Source of the DNA: Desulfobacteraceae bacterium
GTDB lineage: Bacteria; Desulfobacterota; Desulfobacteria; Desulfobacterales; JAUWMJ01
Direction of reading: 5' to 3'
Length of the DNA: 6,557 nt
NCBI GenBank assembly: GCA_030612225.1
Contig: JAUWOH010000176.1
Location: forward strand, 1 to 6,557
This document shows, piece after piece, positions 6,505 to 6,557 of this stretch. Below the pieces are notes generated by a model. It had not been told where the DNA came from, did no database searches, and saw only the letters and a program-made list of their open reading frames with translations. The translations under genes were made by a program, and so were the position numbers. Numbering within the stretch: position 1 is the stretch's first letter; each line of letters opens with the position of its first letter.

Positions 6505-6533
6505 ATAAAAAAGATGGCTTGCCAGGGCGTCTT
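6505..6533 (-). terminator. Possible intrinsic terminator for minus-strand transcription
   Basis: Read on the minus strand, AAGACG (6528-6533) pairs with CATCTT (6511-6516) around an eleven-base loop, with one G-T pair, and is followed directly by TTTTAT. The stem is A-T rich and only six pairs long, so it is weak. It would end a transcript entering from the right of the window. Confidence 0.35.
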
Positions 6534-6557
6534 GTCAAGGTGTAGCTTTGAAAGCGT

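Larger units (their letters stand above)
6354..6557. other. Palindrome- and repeat-rich intergenic region
   Basis: After the DHH gene stop there are 204 bases without a supported gene. They contain, in order, a weak hairpin GATTC/GAATC (6362-6376), a nested palindrome block (6375-6423), five short tandem repeats (6434-6480), and a minus-strand terminator-like hairpin (6505-6533). No strong terminator for the DHH gene itself is evident. Confidence 0.6.

Overview
The window holds four complete protein-coding genes and one that runs off the left edge. Base composition is moderate to low in G+C. The gene content points to a Gram-negative anaerobe that metabolises short-chain acyl-CoA compounds, most likely a sulfate reducer of the Desulfobacterota (Desulfobacteraceae-like). 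That placement is an inference from the protein types and the intergenic repeat style, not from a marker gene.

Left part (1-3208, all minus strand): a TetR-family repressor gene is followed after only 20 bases by a large gene read here as icmF, the fused coenzyme B12-dependent isobutyryl-CoA mutase. 776 codons of icmF are visible; the last third of the mutase domain lies beyond base 1. Upstream of the repressor gene are a TTGACA -35 box, a weaker -10 box and a near-perfect 16-base palindrome over the predicted start point. This suggests a self-repressed tetR-icmF operon controlled by an acyl-CoA-type ligand.

Middle (3209-4867, minus strand): a rhomboid intramembrane serine protease with all catalytic motifs, an unusually long soluble insertion between its first two membrane segments, and a C-terminal helical, TPR-like tail. 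No clear promoter or terminator is visible around it.

Right part (4868-6353): a SixA-type phosphohistidine phosphatase (minus) and a DHH/DHHA1 phosphoesterase, often labelled exopolyphosphatase-like (plus), are transcribed away from each other from a 133-base region where two predicted sigma-70 promoters overlap. A short perfect hairpin lies in the leader of the DHH gene.

The last 204 bases (6354-6557) hold no convincing gene. They contain a compact palindrome-rich block, a run of five 9-10 base tandem repeats (CTAAAGTG-type), and a hairpin with an A-run that would act as a terminator for minus-strand transcription entering from the right. This segment is the least explained part of the window. 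No RNA gene, CRISPR array or complete mobile element was seen.
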